From Petunia secreta (lineage: Eukaryota > Streptophyta > Magnoliopsida > Solanales > Solanaceae), in assembly GCA_029990175.1 (NCBI GenBank), contig JARKIP010000030.1, forward strand, positions 16,579,501 to 16,643,500: a stretch of 64,000 nucleotides of DNA, in the 5' to 3' direction. The translations under genes and the position numbers were made by a program. The notes beneath the pieces are model-generated. The model saw only the letters and a program-made list of their open reading frames with translations. It was not told the origin of the DNA and searched no databases. Positions 57,708 through 64,000 of the stretch are shown in pieces; position 1 is the first letter of the stretch; each line of letters starts with the position of its first letter.

Positions 57708-59309
57708 TCAGCATCTAGCATGAAAGAGGTTTTCTCTTTGGTCGTTCTCCACCTCCTCTTCCATGAATATAGTACTCAAGCTCCTCCTAACCACCAAGAA
57801 CAATTGGGGATCTTCCTCCTCTTCTATAGCCTCCTCACAAGCAACCTCCTCATTCTCCTCATTTTCGGGCTCACTATCTTGCGCATACGCCAAATTGCCT
57901 TCCACAATCATGGTTCTTTTTGTAGGACAATCTTTAGCAATATGTCCATACCCCTTACACTTAGAGCATTGAGTAGAAATAGAAGTAGGATTGCTCAAGT
58001 GAGTTTTAGAATTACCTCCCATATGTGGTGTAGACTTCTCATACGGCTTCTTCACATCTGTGCTAGCACTTGCACCACTTGTGTTTGGAGACTTCCACTC
58101 TTTTGGTTGGCTCATGGGAGTAGGAGTGGTACCGTTGTAGTGAGTGAACTTCTCATCCTTGAGCTATTTCTCGGCTACAACCACATCATCATAGAGATCA
58201 TAGTGGTTTTCATACTTGTGAAACTTCAATTGAGAGGCTATGTCTCAGTTCAAACCACTTCTAAATCTAATCACGGCCGGCTCATTATCTTCCTCATCCA
58301 AATCTATGGTCATCCAGATTTGTTCAAATTCATTGAAGTAACCCCAACCGTCCTATAACCTTGCTTCAACTCATAAAAGCGTGTGTATTGGTCTTGAAGG
58401 TATTGTTGAGTTGAATACTTCTCATCCATTGAACGGATCAATTTACCCCAAGTCACATTGATGGCCAAAGTGTTCCTCCTTCTATCCTCTTGGCCGATTC
58501 CCACCAAGTAGAAGCAAAGGATTCAAAAGAACATATGGCATATTTGGCCTTCTTCTCCTCGGTCATATCATTGGTGTCAAATATTCATTCCATGGCCAAC
58601 TTCCAATCAATGTACTCCACCGGGTCACTACTCCCTTTGAAGGAAGGAATAGTGAGCTTCACACTATTAAGATTGTTGTTATCACGACCCCCTTGGTAAG
58701 GCTCCGGTTGGCCTCCAAAGTTGTCTCCATAACCAACATAATCCCTCATAGCATTCCCTCCAACATTCCCTATGTGTGGCCCTCGACCTCGACCTCGACC
58801 TCTACCCCTATCAACATTACATCCCCAATTCATGGCTCTCCCATTTGGATTAGGAGCTCCATAGTCACTACCACCATACTCTTCCTCCTCCCCTTCTTGA
58901 GCTTCATCAACTTGCTTAAGAGGTTGCATATTTTGAATAGCTCTTGGGAGTGGAACATTCCTTTGGGGATTGCCCAAAAGGTGGGGATTGCCCAATGGGT
59001 GGGGAATGCCCACTCGTTGGGGATTGCCCAACACCTGTTCAATTCTTTCATGATCTTCCTTTACTCGTTGTTGGTTAAGCAATTCAACAACTTGTTTTCC
59101 GGGGTAAAGGTAGGACTACTTGAGCCTTCACCGGCTTCAACTTGGACACTCGGGGTCCCTTTCTTAACTTGGACACTCGGGGTCCCTTGCTCACCTTGGG
59201 TACTTGAGGTCACCCTTTCAAGAGATTCAATCCTTTGGCTCATGATTTCCATTTTAGCAAGGATACTAGCCAAAGCATTCTTTACAAAATCTTCACCTTC
59301 GTTGGCCAT
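57708..59309 (-). pseudogene. Y Gag with CCHC zinc knuckle
   Basis: ATG 59309 (MANEGEDFVKNALASILAKM), a short coiled-coil segment, then after a frameshift near 59090 repeats of GNPxxxG (58960-59030), an RGRGRGRGRG run (58780-58800), the gag core (KLTIPSFKGSSDPVEYIDWK; WWESAKR) and a knuckle CSKCKGYGHIAKDC (57941-57982). Stops at 58590, 58308 and shifts near 58470 inactivate it. Gag would package the RNA; the RNA of Y may have been copied with another element's RT. Confidence 0.82.
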
Positions 59310-60500
59310 TGTATCTACAAGAAGAACAAACGTTAGTGAAATCACCTCACACACACCCTCACTTGTGTTTCACTCGGTTCACTCATTTAGTGGTGGTGGA
59401 TATTTCACTCGAACTTGTAATCTAAAAGCTTCACGCAGATGAACAAAAATCCTCAACTCAATCAAACTATCCAAGCCAAGTGTACTCCGGGGTGAGTGGA
59501 GTTCAAGTGACTCAATAAACGATAAGCTCTTTAAAGTAAGGACTTGACTCAAAAGATTCTATGATTCTTCTTGGAGTTCTACTCTCCAACTAAGGAACGA
59601 ATTACCTAATAGCTCAAAGGACTAGTGCTAATTAAGTAGGAAAGTTACTTAGATAAGCATTAGTTATAAGTTAACCAACAAAGAAATAGGAAAACCTAGG
59701 AAAAACTACCCAAATCACACACCTTTAGGGTCTAGGCGGAGTGCCTGGAGGTGGGCGGAGCGCCTTGGGCGGAGCGCCTCCCAAGTTTACCAGTGGGGGG
59801 GGGGTCAGGTGGGGCGCCCTAGGGCTGGGCGGAGCGCCTGGGGGTTGGGTTCAGCTTTTCCCAATTTCGTTTTTCTTCAATTTCAACCCAATTTTTTGTT
59901 CGATTCCACCATGTTTTGCACAAATCCAAGGTACCTAAAGTTGTATAATGATATTCCCTTCAAACCCCAATGATTTTCACACCCACACACCTAACAAACA
60001 ATGAACAATCATCAATCAAAGGTTCAACAAGGGTTTTTCAAAAAGGGTTTCAAAGTGGGTTTGATTTCTTCAAACTTGATGTTATACAACTCCAAATCTC
60101 ATGAGATTTGTTTCAAATCATTTTTTTTTCAATGTAGATCAAACCCCGATAATCAAATCCACAATCAACAATCACTCAACCCAAGAATCAACCAATATCA
60201 TCAAGAACAAGGGTTTAAGAAAATTGGGGTTTTAAATTTTTAAATTTCGTAATTCCAATCCAAACCACGAGATTTAGGTACCCAAACGACGGATTTTCAA
60301 CAAGGATAAATCTCCAATAACACCCATAACATGAATCAAACACACCAAAAAGTTATGTTAAATTTTTGGATTTTTAACTTTTTTTTCAATTTTTTTGTTT
60401 TTTTTCTTCTTTCTAATAACTTCAACAACAAAAAACTAAAAGAAAAGATACTAGGCACGAAGAACCAAGGGTTGGGGGTTTTTAGAAATAAAATTCGAGC
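59310..60500 (-). other. Y leader, non-coding
   Basis: 1.2 kb between primer site and Gag start. A cluster of five GGCGGAGCGCC-type hairpins lies at 59730-59845 with a G run (59792-59802). Nothing coding is supported. Confidence 0.65.
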
Positions 60501-60518
60501 CTTTCTCTGATACCAAAC
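60501..60518 (-). promoter_or_regulatory. Y primer-binding site (tRNA-iMet)
   Basis: Minus strand TTTGGTATCAGAGAAAGG directly after the LTR end. Confidence 0.85.
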
Positions 60519-61204
60519 TGATAAGGATCAAACGCGGAAAGTAAATATAACGATAAAAACGAGACGTGGTTCGAACAAATAACCCAAGTAGCACCGAAGA
60601 ACTAGTTTCGATACACCCCGGGAGATCGTTAAGGAAAACCTACGCTATGCAACTATCCTCGAGTTACACCCAGAACCTGCAAGTAGAATGATCGGGGAGG
60701 GGTTGATGTTCAACTAGAATCCACTAGTAGAAGACAAGTCCCAAAACATAGTTGGTTCATTAACCCAAGAATTCAAATCTTACAAATTTCATCATTCATC
60801 AAAAACAAGCTAAGTAATGAAATAAGCTATCTAAGCTATTTATAGAGATTTTTAAGCTTCAAGTAAAAGTTCTATATAGCGCACAAGCTAGGCTTTAAGT
60901 TAGTAGACCATGCAAGGCCAAAATAGTAAAAGGACACCAAAAATCTCGGGTGTCTAACGTTTGGGCGGAGCGCCTCAACTTTTGATCTGTGAGCCGGGCT
61001 GGGTGGACCGCCTGGACATTGGGCGGAGCACCTGGCTCCTGTTGATCTGGGGCCGGGCGCCTGCTTTGCCTAGGCGGGGCACCTGGCCTGGGGCCTTCTT
61101 GACGCGTCTCCAATTCACCTCCAATGCTCTTGACTTCTAGTCCTTTGTACCCTTCAAGCTTGGCACATGTTGGAAAGTGTCTTGGCTCTATTTTCCCCTT
61201 ATCA
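60519..61204 (-). repeat. 5' LTR of Y
   Basis: Plus strand TGATAAGGATCAAACGCGG...TTTTCCCCTTATCA; terminal inverted TGATAAGG/CCTTATCA. Contains hairpin-type repeats at 60963-61085. Confidence 0.92.
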
Positions 61205-61209
61205 CAAAA
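61205..61209. repeat. Target-site duplication of Y, right copy
   Basis: CAAAA. Confidence 0.9.
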
Positions 61210-63189
61210 GTAGAGGCAGAACAAAGATTTGTGCCGGAGTTTTACCCAAGTGCTCTATCACAGAGTATTCCTTGCCTGGACCTTCTTCCACAACTCTTCT
61301 GGTTTTTCCTCATTGGTCCCTCTTCTGCCTTGAACGAGGTGCTCGGGAGTATAAATTCTTCCACTTTTGGTCATGCCTTGGGCTGCAAGGGTCTCTACCA
61401 ATGTCTTTCCTTTCTTCTCTGCTTCATAATCCCATGGTATGGCTCTATTTTTGTAGGGAGGGATCACATCTACATAGAACCTTGGAGCTACTTCCACCTC
61501 GATAGGACCAGGTGCCTCGCCAGCTTGGGCAAGAAAAGCAGATGCTGGTGAGACTTCTTTTGCCCTGACAATGGTTCCTTCTAAAATGCAATCTCCGTCA
61601 AGCTCAATCAAATTCACCATGTTGTCTCCATGATCAGGTAGAGGATTGTTGTATACATTTGGTGCTTTCAGATGTATCACCTTTTGATCGATCAAGTCTT
61701 GTATCTTGTCCCCCAAGGTAAAACATCTTTCCATGCCTTGACCAGGTCCTCAGAAGTGGTAGGCACAGGTTTTGGACTGATCAAAGAACAATGAAATCTT
61801 GTCAAGCATTTTAAATAGAATGGAATGTATGTGACCTGCTGCCTTGAGCCTTTCGAACAATTGAGCCCGGGATTCGGCCAATGGGGTGTATTTTCTTCTG
61901 GGGTTTTTGGTTTTTATCTGGGCTTGGTCTTGGTGAATAAGTTTTGGTGTTTTTGTAGTTTGGGTTTGGTGAGTATGGTGGTCTTTTTGGAGGTGGGTTT
62001 TGGAAAACAGGTTGTGTGTTGTATACTGGGTAAGTAGGTGAAGTGGCATATAGGTATGGAGGAAGTGGTGTTTGGCAATAGTGGTTGTGGGTAGGAGCAT
62101 GGTCAAGGGAGGTACTGACGAAAGAGACATCGTCTTTATTTTTCTTGATTATTCCTGTGCTACCAGTCTGTAGTGCTTTATTAGTGGCCTGCAATGCAGC
62201 TAAGCTAACGATTCTCCCAGTTTTCAAACCATCTTCAACGATGTCACCGATTTTGATCAATTCTCCAAACTTCTTATCCTGCATGTTCAACATCTCGTCG
62301 AAATACACGTCCTCTTGTATGCGGATGAAGGTCGCCACTATCTCTATGTCATCTATGGGTAGTTGGACCTTTGCAGCCTCCGCTCTCTATCTTGTGGCGA
62401 ATTCCCTGAAGGTTTCAGTAGGATTTTTCTTGAACTTCTCTAGATAAAACCGATCAAGCATGCCATCAGTGTTATGCCCAAAATTGTCGACAGAATCTCT
62501 AGCCATTGCTTCCCAGCTGGTCCACTTCTTCGATTGTTATTTAGAATACCATGTCAGTGCGCCACCTGTCATATTGCGATTAAACAACTGCATCCTGATC
62601 TTTTAATCATATCCAACCCCAAACAGCTTGTCATAGTAAGACCTCAAATGAGCCATCGGGTCCCCACCGCCATTGAACAGATTGAACTTGGGTGTCTTGT
62701 AATCGTCAGGCAACTTTAAATTGGGATAAATGCACAGATCCTCGTAAGCCAAACCACTAGTTTCCTTGGACACTTAAAACTGCTTGAATTTTTCTACCAA
62801 CCATTTGACTACTTCTTTGGTATTGTCTATATCCTCCCCTGTCCATGTGTACATTTCATTATCTTTGGTGGGTGAAGCGACAGGTTTGGTTTCAGCAGGA
62901 AAGTAGGATACTGAGTAGGAAGGTTGTTTTGTGGTGCTTTTGGTGGTGCGACATAGGTAGGGTATGAGATGTCTTTCTCGGGAAATAAGGGATCTTTGTC
63001 GTGAGGGCGGGTAGGTTTGTTTGGGTCAGTAGTTCCATCAGCATAGACAGGGGGAACTCGATTTTCCAACTCAAACAACCTTTTCTCCAGTTTCGCATGC
63101 TCTTCTTATGCAACTGCACCATGCTTACCAGGAGTCCCTCCAATGACAGAATTGGTAGCAACGCCATCAACTTTGTCAAACTCAGCCAT
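61210..63189 (-). pseudogene. H Gag
   Basis: ATG 63189 (MAEFDKVDGVATNSVIGGTP). After a coiled-coil-like segment (HAKLEKRLFELENRV) comes the gag core: NLKLPDDYKTPKFNLFNGGG, MAHLRSYYDKLFGVGYD, LTWYSK, DSVDNFGHNTDGMLDRFYL, EFATR, then KFGELIKIGDIVEDGLKTGR. A Pro/Tyr/Asn-rich stretch (61880-62060) and CFTLGDKIQDLIDQK follow. Stops (e.g. 63106, 62774, 61811) and shifts disable it. The frame crosses into 54864 across Y. Confidence 0.85.
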
Positions 63190-63288
63190 GATATTTCGTC
63201 TAGTCCTTCTCCTTGTAGGTAAAGGGAGAGGTGTTGAAATTGACCCTCTGGATCTCAACCGGTACTGCGGCGCGGCCAGAATGCACAA

Positions 63289-63659
63289 ACTAACCTTTAG
63301 GGACTGGGAATAAAATAACCTTAAAAACAGCCAAAGATGAAAGTGACTAAGGCTTCAGAGAATTAAATGCGAAAAATCAATATAGCGCGATCGCGCCTAT
63401 TATGCAGCGGACCTCTTTTACACCATAGATAGGCCTATCGATGATTTAAAGTAACATTTGTGCCGAATACGTCGTTCCGTTTGCTTGAGAATAATCGAAA
63501 CAAATCTATAAACCCAAAAACAAATAAGTTTTATTTGATTTGCTTGGCTTTATTACAACACCAATATCAAAAAGACAATGATTCAACTAAGACAAAAAGG
63601 ACGACTCAACTGGAAAGGAAAAATGACTCGACTACGTGCCAAGCAAAGAGGTACTCCGA
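63289..63659 (-). other. Spacer between ORF1 and Gag of H
   Basis: About 370 bases without a supported frame; contains a 15-base GCGCGATCGCGCC-type palindrome at 63386-63398. Confidence 0.5.
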
Positions 63660-64000
63660 TCAAGCATCAATTTTGACGTCTTCCTCCCCCTCTTCTTCTT
63701 CCATAAATTCCTCCTCTTCTTCAGGTTCCTCCTCTGGTTATTTTTCTAAACTCTTTGGGGGAGGGACGTTGAATATTTCTATAAGATATTTTCCATCATG
63801 CATGTCACCCAATGCTTTTGTAAAGAACTCGCAAATCTCCATTCCCATCATTCCTTTCTCTGCCAAGGGTACCGTTTTGAAATACTATGCCCAACCCTTG
63901 AGGAGATCTTGCAAGCTCCCTGCGACTTGTCTAGCTGCTAATGTCTTTTTCATCCAAAACTTGCCTTCGTCTCCCTTAATCTTGTCCTTGTGTTGTCTTC
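63660..64000 (-). pseudogene. Ogre ORF1 of H, C-terminal part
   Basis: Minus-strand frame continues beyond the window and ends at TGA 63660. It reads RQHKDKIKGDEGKFWMKKT, GMMGMEICEFFTKALGD and a Glu-rich tail (PEEEPEEEEEFMEEEEGEED), with stops at about 63887 and 63738. Ogre elements carry an ORF1 of unknown role at this place, upstream of gag. Confidence 0.6.

Larger units (their letters stand above)
54870..61204 (-). mobile_element. Y: gag-protease LTR element (TR-GAG-like) with an extra long ORF
   Basis: Two LTRs of 689 and 686 bp (TGATAAGG...CCTTATCA in the intact copy), iMet primer site, polypurine tract and perfect 5-bp duplication define a complete 6335-bp element. Minus-strand order: leader, Gag, CCHC knuckle, protease, long acidic ORF, PPT. 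RT, RNase H and integrase are absent, and the room for them is occupied by the acidic ORF. Gag-only LTR elements of plants are known (TR-GAGs); protease plus this ORF is less usual. Confidence 0.9.
23232..64000 (-). mobile_element. H: giant Ogre-type Ty3/gypsy element, interrupted by O2 and Y
   Basis: Minus-strand order from the right edge: ORF1, gag, protease, probable intron, RT, RNase H, second RNase H, integrase, a ~1.2-kb non-coding trailer, polypurine tract and 3' LTR. ORF1 before gag, an intron between protease and RT and a dual RNase H are diagnostic of Ogre. Two later insertions, 29597-51364 and 54870-61204, split it; its own visible length is about 12.7 kb and the 5' LTR lies beyond the window. 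Confidence 0.88.

Noticed and set aside
57720..59442. Plus-strand frames of 212 and 249 codons over Y's Gag
   Set aside because: They lie opposite a clear Gag with zinc knuckle and have hydrophobic, biased composition from the complementary strand.

Overview
The window is intergenic plant DNA made almost entirely of nested, decayed LTR retrotransposons. I found no host protein-coding gene and no intact host RNA gene. A large eudicot genome is indicated by the Ogre/Tat-lineage Ty3/gypsy elements (extra archaeal-type RNase H, antisense ORF, ORF1, pro-RT intron, LTRs of 2.4-3.5 kb), Tekay/Del-like chromoviruses with tRNA-iMet primer sites, and an old Copia element. The LTR termini look Solanaceae-like to me, but that is an impression and not a proof.

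Layout, left to right. (1) 1-9281, element T1: a Tat-lineage Ty3/gypsy element read on the minus strand (right LTR 8633-~9281, gag, protease, RT/RNase H, second RNase H, integrase), with a spliced antisense ORF on the plus strand (1-2055) and a tRNA-like sequence between. Its other LTR lies left of the window. (2) ~9282-13683: a Copia element on the plus strand, truncated inside RNase H. (3) 13684-20007, element C3: a plus-strand chromovirus with a ~2.2 kb 5' LTR, cut off in the integrase zinc finger. (4) 20008-23231, element U1: a non-coding, minus-oriented LTR-element remnant. (5) 23232 to beyond 64000, element H: a very large minus-strand Ogre-type element. Its 3' LTR is 23232-26724; pol runs 27944-29596 and continues at 51365-54864; gag is 61210-63189; ORF1 is 63660 to the window end.

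Element H is split by two insertions. O2 (29597-51364) is a plus-strand, non-autonomous Ogre relative that landed inside H's second RNase H domain. O2 is itself split by G5 (36307-47772), a decayed chromovirus-like element, and G5's 3' LTR is split by a solo Ogre-type LTR (43593-45964) flanked by a perfect 5-bp duplication. Y (54870-61204) is a 6.3-kb gag/protease-only element in H's gag, also flanked by a perfect 5-bp duplication. The order of insertion is therefore readable: H, then O2 and (independently) Y, then G5 into O2, then the solo LTR into G5.

The less ordinary material is: Y, a gag-protease element with a long acidic ORF of unknown function in place of RT/RNase H/integrase and many GGCG-GAG-CGCC hairpins; a 25-unit hairpin array in O2's leader with one compensated base-pair change; two LTRs of O2 that differ by replacement of the TATA-bearing segment; shared PPT and untranslated motifs linking O2 to H; and the spliced antisense ORF plus tRNA-like sequence in T1. 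All coordinates and alignments were made by eye; LTR ends are exact only where both copies or a target duplication could be seen.
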